From NCBI GenBank assembly GCA_029262515.1, contig JAJCZH010000024.1, positions 62,001 through 126,000 of the forward strand: a stretch of DNA of 64,000 nt. Reading direction: 5' to 3'. Below are positions 9,973 to 18,574 of the stretch, piece by piece (within the stretch, counting starts at the first letter, position 1; each line of letters starts with the position of its first letter). The position numbers and the translations under genes were made by a program. The notes below the pieces were generated by a model. The model worked only from the letters and a program-made list of their open reading frames with translations. It ran no database searches and was not told the DNA's origin. The DNA comes from Deltaproteobacteria bacterium (GTDB taxonomy: Bacteria; Desulfobacterota; GWC2-55-46; JADFVP01).

Positions 9973-10158
9973 CTATAAAGACTCGTCTTGCTCTACTACT
10001 GTCTTGCCCTTGTAACTGCCGCACTCCAGGCAGATATTATGGGGCCTTTTGACCTCTCCGCACTGCGAACAGATTGAAGTCGGCGGCGTGGTTAACCCGT
10101 CGTGGCTGCGCCTTGAACCTCTTTTACCGCTGGTACCTCTTTTCTTTGGATTCGGCAT
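9973..10158 (-). CDS. rpmF: 50S ribosomal protein L32
   Basis: A 61-residue basic L32 beginning MPNPKKRGTSGKRGSRRSHD. The two CxxC pairs of the zinc-binding form (CSQC and CLEC) are present. It lies just downstream of the DUF177 gene, the universal DUF177-rpmF-plsX arrangement. Confidence 0.97.
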   Translation of the reverse strand: MPNPKKRGTSGKRGSRRSHDGLTTPPTSICSQCGEVKRPHNICLECGSYKGKTVVEQDESL

Positions 10159-10244
10159 CTCTTTAAAACTCCCGTACTATCTGTTTTATGTTAATAAACG
10201 AATTGCCGGTAAAAAAATCCGGCCTTCTACTCTTGTCTTATATA

Positions 10245-10766
10245 TTATTTAACCTTAAAATCCTTTAACGCCTCGAACCTTGCATCAACCGGCTCTTCAA
10301 TAAGACAGTCGCACTGCTCTTTATTGAGGTCGATCCCGCACTTGAGACACAACCCTTTACACTTCTTTGAGCAAAGCGGCCTCATCGGAAGCTCCACTGC
10401 GATCTGGCTGAGAAGTATGTCGTCTGTCTCTATCTCCGGTGCCGGAATCATCGTGACCTCAAGGTCCGATGCATGCAGTTCCTTATCGGAGTCGGTCTCT
10501 ATCCCAACGACGTAATAGAGCGAAAAATCCGGCTCTACCCTCAGTTTATACTCGGTTGCACATCTTGAACAGATCAGCCCTAACGTAGCACACAGGTGTC
10601 CGGAAATAAATGCTCCCTCCTGTGTGCGCATAACCTCAAGGTGCGCTGTAACCGGCCCCTCTACAGTAAAGTCAGACCCGTGCAGCAGAGGGCCAATTCT
10701 TTGAGCCTCTTCGCTAATGTCGAGCGTGAGGGCACTGTCCGGAATATCTTCGAACTCTATCTTCAT
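10245..10766 (-). CDS. DUF177 family protein (YceD-like)
   Basis: A 173-residue protein of the YceD/DUF177 family, linked to 23S rRNA maturation and almost always upstream of rpmF. It has the CSRC pair near residue 84 and a C-terminal Cys cluster (RPLCSKKCKGLCLKCG), which is the family metal-binding pattern. The C-terminal acidic EEPVDARFEALKDFK is also typical. Confidence 0.9.
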   Translation of the reverse strand: MKIEFEDIPDSALTLDISEEAQRIGPLLHGSDFTVEGPVTAHLEVMRTQEGAFISGHLCATLGLICSRCATEYKLRVEPDFSLYYVVGIETDSDKELHASDLEVTMIPAPEIETDDILLSQIAVELPMRPLCSKKCKGLCLKCGIDLNKEQCDCLIEEPVDARFEALKDFKVK

Positions 10767-10966
10767 CTTGTCAATATCGTAAGACGCATATCCGTCTGTA
10801 GAAGGCTATAAATTACTAAAGACTAAAAATTATACTCGTCTTACATGCCCCGTGTCAATAAAATTCGAGATTATCTATAGGCAAACTTCTGCCAGCAACC
10901 GACTCTATTACGGTTTTTCTTGACTAACAGGCTATTTTACCATAAATTAAAAAGCTGCAAATCGAC

Positions 10967-11040
10967 TGGGGGATCGTCTAATGGCAGGACAGCGGACTCT
11001 GACTCCGCTAATCGAGGTTCGAATCCTCGTCCCCCAGCCA
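10967..11040 (+). tRNA. tRNA-Gln (anticodon CTG)
   Basis: A complete 74-base cloverleaf with encoded CCA. The acceptor stem pairs TGGGGGA with TCCCCCA; the anticodon arm is GCGGA-CTCTGAC-TCCGC, giving anticodon CTG, which reads CAG. The T arm is CGAGG-TTCGAAT-CCTCG. Two hairpins with T-rich tails follow it on the plus strand. Confidence 0.95.
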
Positions 11041-11068
11041 TATTTAAAACAGTATATAGTTCGATAAA

Positions 11069-11104
11069 TCAGGGAGTTATCCATAAGGATAATGCCCTGA
11101 TTTT
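11069..11104 (+). terminator. Hairpin terminator after tRNA-Gln
   Basis: TCAGGG pairs with CCCTGA and TTATCC with GGATAA around a 4-base loop, followed by TTTT, 29 bases after the tRNA end. This is the primary terminator candidate. Confidence 0.7.
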
Positions 11105-11131
11105 ATAACCCAACTTTTAACCCATTCAAGG

Positions 11132-11166
11132 CCCTGCAACTCTACCGAGTTACAGGGTTTTTCTTT
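11132..11166 (+). terminator. Second hairpin terminator after tRNA-Gln
   Basis: CCCTGCAACTC pairs with GAGTTACAGGG with a single C/A mismatch, followed by TTTTTCTTT. It backs up the hairpin 30 bases upstream. Confidence 0.65.
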
Positions 11167-11221
11167 GCCTCTCATAAATGCCTACCTATCAATAGAGACC
11201 CAGTCACAAATTACTCCTCCA

Positions 11222-11257
11222 CTAAAAAAAAGGCGGCAGGTATATAACCCGCCGCCT
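11222..11257 (-). terminator. Terminator for the NPD-family oxidoreductase
   Basis: Read on the minus strand, AGGCGGC pairs with GCCGCCT with further GG/CC pairing inside, followed by eight Ts. It starts 40 bases after the stop at 11297. Confidence 0.85.
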
Positions 11258-11296
11258 ACATTTTCAATAAGAAAAAAACCGAGTACAGAGTTACTA

Positions 11297-12736
11297 CTAC
11301 CTCTTTCGGCCCCTAGCTCCCATAATTTCATCTATTACGTCCTGTGCCGAGTAACTCTTCTGACCGTTCTTTACAAAGCGGCCAATATTTTTCAGATCGA
11401 CCCCTGCAGTTATAAATGGTCTCTCAAGATAACCGTTCTTGCGTATCTGAGCGAGCGCTATATTCGACATAAGACCGTTACAGAGACACTTGCGCCCAAC
11501 GGTCTCCTCCCTGCTTCCCCCCTTCTTCACATAGACTTCAACAGGTTCCGAAGGGCACCGGTACCCGACCGTGCCGTCTTGCCTCTTGTATAGGTGCCTC
11601 AGGTAACCTAAGTCGCAAACTCTAGGTCTGGCATTATACTCATCAGACTCTGAGATGGTTCCATCAAGCCTTACAACCTTGATTGGAAATCCCGTAGGTG
11701 AAGCCTTCGGGTCGGTAAAAACATCTACCTCACTTTTTAACGACTTATCGATTAGAGCTTCCTTCAGATCCTCGCTTAACCCGGACTCTTCACAAAAAGC
11801 GAATGGCGTGCCCACCTGAACACCGGTAGCACCTTCGGAAAGCGCCATTTCGAGTCCATCAGAAGTTCCATACCCACCTGCAAGCCAGTACGGAAGGCCA
11901 GTTGATTGTATTCTGGAAATATTGAGTTCGTCCTTGGGGCCGTATACCGGTTCACCCCTCTCATTAAGCCTCATCTGCCCTCTAGGCGCGGCATTATGCC
12001 CCCCGGCACCGGCCTTCTCTATTACAAAACCATCCACCTTGCCAGTCGATTTCTTTGCCAGCGTAAGGGCAAGTATGGAGGAAGATATTATTGCAAGAAA
12101 CCTTGGCCTATTGAGCTGAAGCTCAATAAGGCTGCCTCCAAAGTATGAAGACGGAGAGAAACGGACCGTAAAGTCTGCTCCGGAAGCGGTCCCCTCTACG
12201 CTGAGGTTCATTCGCACATCATTATGCCCGCAGAGCGCGTCTAGAATACCGGGAATCTCTCTCGGAACCCCTGCACCCATGAGTACATAATCCACACCCG
12301 CAAGCATGGCGCCGTATATTGAATAAACATTTGGTAACTGTATCTTTTCGAGATAATTTATGCCGACAGAGCCGGAATGCCCTTCCTTGGCAAGAAAGAC
12401 CTCACAGAAGTTGGCGATCACCGTAAGCTCGATAAGTTCTTCTGCAGGATCGATAGTAAAGACAGGAATTGCCTTAAAAGGCTGCTCTTCCTTCTTTCCC
12501 CCATCGATAAAGTACTTGTCGAGTACCCTTGCGGCAGCATCGGTATCCGGAAAATTATCGAGGGCTCTTCTCAGGTGCCCACCGGGATCGCCGATCTGTA
12601 GATATCTGGCTAACACCAGGTCGAGAGCAGTACCTGATACAACTCCCAGGTGCCCTGCTTCGGCCACAGACTTGGCTAGAGGCCATCCGGAGATGCTGGC
12701 CCCCATGCCCCCCTGAATTAAGACAGGAAAATTCAA
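11297..12736 (-). CDS. NPD/PfaD-like FMN-dependent oxidoreductase
   Basis: A 479-residue TIM-barrel flavoprotein of the nitronate monooxygenase / 2-nitropropane dioxygenase / FabK superfamily. Visible features are IQGGMGASISGWPLA at the N-terminus, EKAGAGGHNAAPRGQ near residue 240, the phosphate-binding LAGGYGTSDGLE near residue 287, and GATGVQVGTPFAFC after it. It is longer than FabK or nitronate monooxygenase (about 320-350 residues). The C-terminal 130 residues carry several cysteines (YRCPSEP, RKCLCNG). Whether it acts on enoyl-ACP, nitronates or another substrate cannot be read from sequence. It is transcribed alone, away from the FASII operon. Confidence 0.8.
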   Translation of the reverse strand: MNFPVLIQGGMGASISGWPLAKSVAEAGHLGVVSGTALDLVLARYLQIGDPGGHLRRALDNFPDTDAAARVLDKYFIDGGKKEEQPFKAIPVFTIDPAEELIELTVIANFCEVFLAKEGHSGSVGINYLEKIQLPNVYSIYGAMLAGVDYVLMGAGVPREIPGILDALCGHNDVRMNLSVEGTASGADFTVRFSPSSYFGGSLIELQLNRPRFLAIISSSILALTLAKKSTGKVDGFVIEKAGAGGHNAAPRGQMRLNERGEPVYGPKDELNISRIQSTGLPYWLAGGYGTSDGLEMALSEGATGVQVGTPFAFCEESGLSEDLKEALIDKSLKSEVDVFTDPKASPTGFPIKVVRLDGTISESDEYNARPRVCDLGYLRHLYKRQDGTVGYRCPSEPVEVYVKKGGSREETVGRKCLCNGLMSNIALAQIRKNGYLERPFITAGVDLKNIGRFVKNGQKSYSAQDVIDEIMGARGRKR

Positions 12737-12992
12737 AAACTAAGTACCTTTCACTAAAATTATCAATCGCCACAGCCGGACGATACTCAACTACCAAGCG
12801 ACACTCAAAAAGCTATACAATAGAAGCAGAGCATTAAGCTACCGATTGTATAGAGCAGGAATCGACAACTTTATCAGAATAGTCCGGAAAATAGTATATA
12901 ATTCTTGCATACGACTCGAAGCGAACGATAACAGGATACCACAGGCTAGAAAATAGCAAAAAACAATGGAAACTAAGGCCCCCCTCACAACT

Positions 12993-13029
12993 AAAAAAAA
13001 GAGGCCGGGTCTCGCTACCCGGCCTCTTT
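12993..13029 (-). terminator. Orphan intrinsic-terminator-like hairpin
   Basis: A perfect 10-bp stem, GAGGCCGGGT with ACCCGGCCTC, has a 6-base loop. On the minus strand it is followed by eight Ts; on the plus strand only by TTT. No minus-strand gene lies immediately upstream, so it may end an unseen short RNA or antisense transcript from the metallopeptidase side. Confidence 0.6.
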
Positions 13030-13119
13030 CACACATGAAAAGGTTTTTTTTCTATTAATTATCCGGCTATGGTAATATGCCGGTCAATACTTGATAGACT
13101 GATATAATATCTAATACTG

Positions 13120-13157
13120 TAACCGGTCGGTAAGCCCCGTCACTTACCGACCGGTTA
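13120..13157. promoter_or_regulatory. 15-bp perfect inverted repeat, possible operator
   Basis: The arm TAACCGGTCGGTAAG and its exact complement are separated by CCCCGTCA. There is no T tract, so it is not a classical terminator. The ACCGGTCGGT core resembles dyads bound by TetR-family repressors. It lies 190 bases before the metallopeptidase start. Regulator identity is inference. Confidence 0.45.
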
Positions 13158-13347
13158 AACTTTACCATTATCACTAGGTACAGTATAACTCCGGAAGATT
13201 AAAAATTGATTACTAGAATGTTTTTCTTTTATTAACCTGAAGATACTTACCGCTGGCAATTAAAACATTTATAATCAGGTATATTTACAATATATTCTGA
13301 CTAGCGCACAATAAGGAACTTCAATAAAGAGAGGCCTTAATAGATCT

Positions 13348-15531
13348 ATGACAGATATAAGCAGTTACACGGTTTCATCCACACTCATTACTATCCTACT
13401 GCTCATACCGGTTCTAACACTTGCCGTCTTTATCCCCAAAGAATCTGTTGCCAATGGCGTAGATTCGAGCTACAGGGTACTTTCCCACGAAATCAGCATT
13501 ACCGTTGATGTTGAAAACCGGACATCGAGTGCTCTAGACGTTATGACGCTAAGAGATGCTGCTGATAAAGGACCAGACCCTGCGCTAATCCTTTTTTTAA
13601 GAGACGGCTCCAAGATCGATTCCGTGCGGTATAACGGCATTGAAGCCGCGTATGACATAGAGGCCCCCAATAAGATGAGGCTTCAAAAAATTACGATAAA
13701 CCTCGAAGTGGCAACAAGGCTCGGCAATAAAGCCGGCCCTGAAAAGGAGCTTGCTATCGAGTTTCATGGAAGTTACGAAGACATTGAGGATGCACGCGCA
13801 CGCATACAGCGTGGAATAGCCTATGTGGATGATGGAATGGTCGGTCCAGAAGGTATCTACTTTCCATCTAATGCCTACTGGTACCCGAGGCAAGAGAATG
13901 AACTTGCGCTCTTCAGAGCCGAGTTCAAAGTGCCTGGTGAGTTGACCTCAATGAGCGAAGGGCGATGGGTGAGTTCCGATAAAGAAGGGTCTGAACGCAT
14001 AGACCAGTGGGAGACGACAAAACCGATTGACGGGCTCAACTTTGTTGCATCACGCTTTCATGTAACTAAAGAGGTCTATAAAGGTATCAATCTCTACACC
14101 TTCTTCTTCAAAGACGATCCCGCACTCACAAAGACGTACCTCGACAAAACCCGCTATTACCTCGATCTCTACACCGAGAAACTGGGCCCGTACCCGTTCA
14201 GCAAATTTGCAGTAGTAGAGAACTTTCTGCCAACCGGTTACGGCATGCCCTCATTTACTCTGCTCGGCTCTCATGTACTGCGCCTGCCCTTTATCCCCGA
14301 CACTTCACTCGGCCATGAAATCGCACACTCATGGTGGGGCAACTCGGTCTTTATAGACGACTCTTTTGGAAACTGGTCCGAGGCCCTTACTACGTATACC
14401 TCCGACTATCTCTACGAGCGGATCAAAGGGAATGACAAGGCACGGAACTTTAGAATATCTAAGCTCCGAGGGTACAAGAACTTCGCACCAAACTCCCCTA
14501 TCTCACTTGGCAACTTCACAGACGCAACAACAACAGCATCGCGCGCGATCGGATACAATAAAGGCACCATGCTCTTCGGCATGCTAGAAGATACCATAGG
14601 CAAAGAGGCCTTTGCGAAAGGGCTCAAACTTTTTTACACAAACAACAGGTTCAAATCAGCCACTTGGAACGATATCCGCCAGGCCTTTGAAGAGACTACA
14701 GGCACAGACCTGGCATGGTTCTTTAACCAATGGGTGGCGCAACCCGGCGCACCTAGACTCTCTATCTTTGATGTCACAATTGACGCTAATAAAGGAAACA
14801 GATACTCAATCGGCCTGACAGTAGAACAGATTAGACCGGTCTACCGACTCAACCTGCCTGTAGTGGTCACTACTGATAACGGAACCAAGAGAACAATAGT
14901 AGAGATAGATAAGAAACGGCAGACAGTACATATAGATGTCGATGAGAAACCGACTTCAATTGAAATTGACCCGGATTATACCCTCTTTCGCCTGCTCGAC
15001 GACGATGAAGTACCACCCTCTTTCTCGGTCTTCTTCGGAGACAAAAACGGTGTAATAATCATGCCGGACTCAGGCGGCCCAAAGAGCAAGTACGCCCCCA
15101 TAGCTGAACTACTTTCAAAAGATTACGGCCAAAAGATCGTTAGCTATGCTGACGCTGAAATAGAAGAGTACGCCTCTCAGAGATCTATACTTATACTCGG
15201 CTCTATGGATGAAAACCCTGTAAACAAACTCGTGTGGCAGTATTTTGAGGATACGATTCAGGTCAATCAAGAGAAAGTTACCATTGCCGGTAAGAGCTAT
15301 CCGAGAACCGACAGCTTAGTTGGTGTTGCTATTAAAAACCCGTTAAACCCGGAAAAAAATATCTGCATCCTGTTCGGTGACACCGATAACACACTCAAGA
15401 ACGGTAAAAGACTTAGATACTTCTCTAACAAAAGCTACGTCGTCTTTCAAGGAAACGGCTCTCCTGATAAGGGACTATTCCCTGGAATCAAGACACTTAA
15501 ATACGACTTTCCTGCTAGAGACCAGAACTGA
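13348..15531 (+). CDS. Membrane-anchored or secreted M1-family metallopeptidase
   Basis: A 727-residue protein with one N-terminal hydrophobic segment (residues about 12-31). The gluzincin site is HEIAHSWWGN near residue 324, followed by GNWSEALTTYTSDYL. The second Glu comes 17 residues after the zinc His by my count, rather than the classical 18; I believe this is a known subfamily layout. FFNQWVAQPGAPRL near residue 463 matches the usual end of the M1 catalytic region. The last 170 residues form a further domain I do not recognise. It stands alone between two tRNA genes. Likely role: aminopeptidase outside the cytoplasm. Confidence 0.85.
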   Translation: MTDISSYTVSSTLITILLLIPVLTLAVFIPKESVANGVDSSYRVLSHEISITVDVENRTSSALDVMTLRDAADKGPDPALILFLRDGSKIDSVRYNGIEAAYDIEAPNKMRLQKITINLEVATRLGNKAGPEKELAIEFHGSYEDIEDARARIQRGIAYVDDGMVGPEGIYFPSNAYWYPRQENELALFRAEFKVPGELTSMSEGRWVSSDKEGSERIDQWETTKPIDGLNFVASRFHVTKEVYKGINLYTFFFKDDPALTKTYLDKTRYYLDLYTEKLGPYPFSKFAVVENFLPTGYGMPSFTLLGSHVLRLPFIPDTSLGHEIAHSWWGNSVFIDDSFGNWSEALTTYTSDYLYERIKGNDKARNFRISKLRGYKNFAPNSPISLGNFTDATTTASRAIGYNKGTMLFGMLEDTIGKEAFAKGLKLFYTNNRFKSATWNDIRQAFEETTGTDLAWFFNQWVAQPGAPRLSIFDVTIDANKGNRYSIGLTVEQIRPVYRLNLPVVVTTDNGTKRTIVEIDKKRQTVHIDVDEKPTSIEIDPDYTLFRLLDDDEVPPSFSVFFGDKNGVIIMPDSGGPKSKYAPIAELLSKDYGQKIVSYADAEIEEYASQRSILILGSMDENPVNKLVWQYFEDTIQVNQEKVTIAGKSYPRTDSLVGVAIKNPLNPEKNICILFGDTDNTLKNGKRLRYFSNKSYVVFQGNGSPDKGLFPGIKTLKYDFPARDQN

Positions 15532-15634
15532 TATTAAGTCATACTCAAAGCACGAAGCAAGATAATCGCTCATCTACTGCTTCTGTATTGACAAAGAGGC
15601 CCACTTAGGGTACAAAAATAGACCAAGCCAGTTT

Positions 15635-15710
15635 GGTCCCATCGTCTAGTGGCCCAGGACATCGCCCTCTCACGGCGAAAACGGGGGTTCGATTCCCCCT
15701 GGGACTGCCA
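15635..15710 (+). tRNA. tRNA-Glu (anticodon CTC), integration site of the element
   Basis: A complete 76-base cloverleaf with encoded CCA. The acceptor stem pairs GGTCCCA with TGGGACT (first pair G-T); the anticodon loop is CTCTCAC, giving CTC, which reads GAG. The T arm is CGGGG-GTTCGATT-CCCC. A tyrosine integrase lies only 20 bases beyond the 3' end on the opposite strand, so the 3' half is the probable attachment site. Confidence 0.95.
15690..15710 (+). other. Putative left attachment site (attL) in tRNA-Glu 3' end
   Basis: The T-arm/acceptor end of tRNA-Glu directly abuts the integrase gene, the layout used by tRNA-targeting integrative elements. By eye I could not find a second copy of this 3' segment anywhere to the right in the window, so the right junction is unplaced. 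Confidence 0.5.
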
Positions 15711-15729
15711 ACAGATTCAAGGGGTTAGC

Positions 15730-16800
15730 TTAATTGCTAATCCCTTTTTCCTTGAAGTGTGCTGGTTTTGTGCTGGAATTAGAGTAACTTGCCTCCAGCA
15801 GTTCAACAGCACCTCTCAGGTGAGCAGGTGTGATATGGGCATACCTTCTTGTCATTCTCGTATCCTTGTGACCCAAGAGATCAGCCAGAGTATCAAGGTC
15901 AACTCCTGCCTGACGGGTCCATGAAGCATAACAATGTCTCAGGTCATGATACCTAAAATCCTTTAACTTTGCTTTCTCTGTCGCTCTGTTAAATGCCCTT
16001 CGCACCACCACATTATAAAACGGCTTTCCATCACTGTTGCAAAAGACATAAGAGCTATCGATTCGAACAACCTGTAAGGCATTCACCAATACCTCATAAG
16101 CTGGCTCTGCCAATGGGATTATTAAAGGCTCTCCATTCTTCATTGTGTCACCTTCAATGGTAATTGTTCTGGCAGAAAGGTTTACTTGCGCCCTTTTCAA
16201 GTGCAAGACATTCCCCTGCCTGAGACCGGTCCATGCGGCAAGACTTACGAGGTCTTTAAGCCAATCATCACAACTATCAAGAAGCCTGTGAAACTCATCA
16301 AAGGAGAGGTGCCTTACGCGTTTCTTATCTGCATTGAGCTCCATCTCTATGACAGGCACTTCCTTAAGCCATTGCCATCGCTTTCTCGCAAGATTGAGCA
16401 TCCTCTTGAGAATGTTCAATTGGCGATTGATAGTGGCTGGCTTTACCCCCTTTGCCTTCCTAAGCTGTTTGAAGTCGTCAATCAAAGCAGGTGTAATCTT
16501 AGAGAGAGTGTATGCTCCGAAGAACTCCTTGAGCTGCATAAAGTAACTCCGTGCTGATATCCAACTCTTTTGCTCCTTACCTACCTGTTGTTCATACTTC
16601 TCCGCAAGCTCCTCGAAGGTTCTTTTCTTGCCCTCATCAAAATCGAACCACTCTTCTTCTGCAAGCCGGGTCTTTAACTTAGCATAAATCCTTTCTGCAA
16701 CCCTCTTGTCCATTGTTCCTGTAGATCTACGAACCTGCTTCCCATTTACATGAAAGCTCATTTGCCAGACTTTTGATTTGCCCCTTCTACTTAGCGGCAT
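15730..16800 (-). CDS. int: Tyrosine recombinase / integrase
   Basis: A 356-residue phage-type integrase. The catalytic residues are R194 in TGLRQGNVLHL, H285 and R288 in YHDLRHCYASW, H311 in LGHKDTRMT and Y320 in RRYAHI. The N-terminus has an Arm-type DNA-binding segment (residues 1-50) and a core-binding helical domain (60-150). The ATG at 16800 follows AGGAGGG. It is pointed toward tRNA-Glu, ends 20 bases from it, and catalyses integration and excision with the small HTH gene upstream. Confidence 0.95.
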   Translation of the reverse strand: MPLSRRGKSKVWQMSFHVNGKQVRRSTGTMDKRVAERIYAKLKTRLAEEEWFDFDEGKKRTFEELAEKYEQQVGKEQKSWISARSYFMQLKEFFGAYTLSKITPALIDDFKQLRKAKGVKPATINRQLNILKRMLNLARKRWQWLKEVPVIEMELNADKKRVRHLSFDEFHRLLDSCDDWLKDLVSLAAWTGLRQGNVLHLKRAQVNLSARTITIEGDTMKNGEPLIIPLAEPAYEVLVNALQVVRIDSSYVFCNSDGKPFYNVVVRRAFNRATEKAKLKDFRYHDLRHCYASWTRQAGVDLDTLADLLGHKDTRMTRRYAHITPAHLRGAVELLEASYSNSSTKPAHFKEKGISN

Positions 16801-16868
16801 TATTACCCTCCTTTCTGAGCATGATCTAAGTCTGGTTTCCCAAAATGATTATACCTTGCCTCAGTAAC

Positions 16869-17114
16869 CTATTCAATAGCGCTCTCAATGATCTCTTCGA
16901 TTTTCTCGTCGCTAATTGCGTTACCTTTAAAATCTGGGGTAGATAGTGGCTCAATCTTTGACTCCTTAATCCATTCTTCTACTTCTGCAATGTCAAAACG
17001 CAGAAGGCGCCCAAATCTGTAGCACGGTATAGAACAGATATTTGCCCAAGAATAAAGGGTTGATTCCTTGACATTTATCCTCTCAGAGAGTTCTTTTATG
17101 GTTAACAGTTCCAT
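16869..17114 (-). CDS. Excisionase-like MerR/AlpA-type HTH protein
   Basis: An 81-residue protein beginning MELLTIKELSERINVKESTLY, a winged-helix 'helix-turn-helix 17' type domain, followed by YRFGRLLRFDIAEVEEWI, the standard DNA-binding pattern of excisionases and AlpA-like regulators. The C-terminal 25 residues are acidic. I use ATG 17114 because the longer frame starts inside the ThiF gene, whose stop is only a few bases upstream. Its position next to the integrase suggests it is the recombination directionality factor, or a regulator of the upstream Ubl operon. Confidence 0.8.
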   Translation of the reverse strand: MELLTIKELSERINVKESTLYSWANICSIPCYRFGRLLRFDIAEVEEWIKESKIEPLSTPDFKGNAISDEKIEEIIESAIE

Positions 17115-17121
17115 AACTACC

Positions 17122-17904
17122 TTATCCACTGCAGAGCGCACAGTCCTTTCTTTTCTCTATGTCTTTCATTGTTTCCGGTACAAAACCACCAAGAAATACC
17201 TGCCTAAAATTCCAGTTCCGTTTTCTCTTCATTACAGTCGAGTCAATAGAGAATAGAACTAGACCAGAGATGATTTTCACAAGATCGATCACAGCTGGAG
17301 TATTAGGGCATGGCTCTCTTTCATTATTTACCGCATTAGGTAATGCACAACCTATACAAGCCTTACCAGGCTCCTGGATGAAAACATACCCAGTGTTGGC
17401 ATTCTGATCCAAACCTGTAAAGATCACGGGTGTACTGGGATGAAAATATTTGGATACGTAGATACGTGTCTCGTCGTTGTCTGGTGCACAAACAACGATA
17501 TCGCAATTAACATCCGTTCCATCCTCAATTACCTTCTGGATCATATATGGATATGCACATATCAGAGTACCATTAACCCCTTCCTTGACTAGGTTTCTGG
17601 CTAAGGAAGTCGCCTTGTTTTTGTACAGGTCTTCCTCATAAAAAAACTGCCTAGATAGGTTCGAGAGCTCAACGGTGTCTTCATCAGATATCGTAAGACC
17701 CCCGATGCCCTTTTTAAGTAAGCCGTGGGATATTTCACCACCCAAACCACCTGCACCGATTAGAAGAGACACCAGTCTGTCCATGCGCGATTGATCAAAC
17801 CCATGGATTCGTTCCTGCCTATCGGTCACGCTTTCGTGTGGATCAGACTTCACTTGTCTTGATATGAACTTACTCGACTTCAACGAGGCGGTATATTTTG
17901 TCAT
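17122..17904 (-). CDS. E1-like ThiF-family adenylyltransferase of a Ubl operon
   Basis: A 260-residue minimal E1. The nucleotide-binding loop GAGGLGG is at residues 50-56, SDEDTVELSNLSRQ at 73-86 holds the Mg/ATP residues, and NLSRQFFYEED matches ThiF/MoeB. Zinc-type cysteine pairs are CIGC (183-186) and CALC (255-258); C199 in EPCPNTPAV is the best candidate for the thioester or persulfide cysteine. There are no extra UFD or FCCH domains. It overlaps the JAMM gene by 35 bases with a plausible AAGG ribosome site. Expected role: adenylates the C-terminal glycine of the small modifier encoded three genes upstream. Confidence 0.88.
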   Translation of the reverse strand: MTKYTASLKSSKFISRQVKSDPHESVTDRQERIHGFDQSRMDRLVSLLIGAGGLGGEISHGLLKKGIGGLTISDEDTVELSNLSRQFFYEEDLYKNKATSLARNLVKEGVNGTLICAYPYMIQKVIEDGTDVNCDIVVCAPDNDETRIYVSKYFHPSTPVIFTGLDQNANTGYVFIQEPGKACIGCALPNAVNNEREPCPNTPAVIDLVKIISGLVLFSIDSTVMKRKRNWNFRQVFLGGFVPETMKDIEKRKDCALCSG

Positions 17905-18574
17905 TGACCTTCTCCACTCCCTTACCGAAGATATTTATCTCGAATTCTTTTGAGGAAAAGAACCTTACAAATCCGTCTCTACTAAATATGGCCCCGATAC
18001 TATCGTAACCACCCTTAAGTAGTAACTTGTCTAAGGCCATATCAGTACCCGATGGAGATATTGAGCCGACGCCGCTTCCAGGATGTATATGGATACAGGC
18101 CCATAACCTGTATCCGTAGTCACTTAAGTAAATCAAAGCTTCCCTGATCGCGTCGGTATCAGCCTTTGCATAGACCATGCTCTGTTCCTGAAGCTTGAGA
18201 TCAATAATTTTATCCATGACCTTTTCTTGTCTAACCTCTGGTCCGGTAACGAAATGCAAAGACTCAACCTCTTGCTTGTTTAACAGTTCAAAGCTATCTC
18301 TGAGAAACAATGAGCTTGTCAGGTAGGACCTTTTTGTTTTTACTTCCTCGACGCCATGTACGCTGGTATCTGAACGGTTATCTAAGTGACTGTCTATTTT
18401 GGTAGCTATTCCAGATGCCGCATGTTGATATTTACGAATTGCGTCTTCTACATACCCAGGATTTCTCTTGGCCTGACGTCTTAGTTGCTTGAACGAATAA
18501 TTGATATCTTCTATAACCCTTTTCCTCAGCATATCAACCCGCTGTCTCCGTCTTCTTAGTTTCAAGATATCCAT
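17870..18574 (-). CDS. JAMM/JAB metalloprotease (deubiquitinase-like) of the Ubl operon
   Basis: A 234-residue protein with a basic, helical N-terminal region (residues 1-65) and a C-terminal JAMM domain. The zinc motif is HIHPGSGVGSISPSGTD: H162, H164 and D178, with S175; E102 or E104 is the likely catalytic Glu. Such proteases trim C-terminal tails of ubiquitin-like proteins or remove them from targets. It overlaps both neighbours, 13 bases with the upstream gene and 35 with the E1 gene. AAAGGA precedes the ATG. The tail found on the operon's modifier gives it an obvious candidate substrate (inference). Confidence 0.88.
   Translation of the reverse strand: MDILKLRRRRQRVDMLRKRVIEDINYSFKQLRRQAKRNPGYVEDAIRKYQHAASGIATKIDSHLDNRSDTSVHGVEEVKTKRSYLTSSLFLRDSFELLNKQEVESLHFVTGPEVRQEKVMDKIIDLKLQEQSMVYAKADTDAIREALIYLSDYGYRLWACIHIHPGSGVGSISPSGTDMALDKLLLKGGYDSIGAIFSRDGFVRFFSSKEFEINIFGKGVEKVNDKIYRLVEVE

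Larger units (their letters stand above)
12737..13347. other. Divergent intergenic region with two strong hairpins
   Basis: These 611 bases separate a minus-strand flavoenzyme from a plus-strand metallopeptidase and must hold both promoters. I see the GC-rich hairpin at 13001-13026 and the long perfect inverted repeat at 13120-13157. A small CCGGC/GCCGG stem lies near 13064-13084. No convincing gene is present; short frames lack ribosome sites. Confidence 0.6.

Noticed and set aside
12839-13036. 65-residue minus-strand frame between the flavoenzyme and the peptidase
   Set aside because: It runs through the GC-rich hairpin and has no ribosome site.
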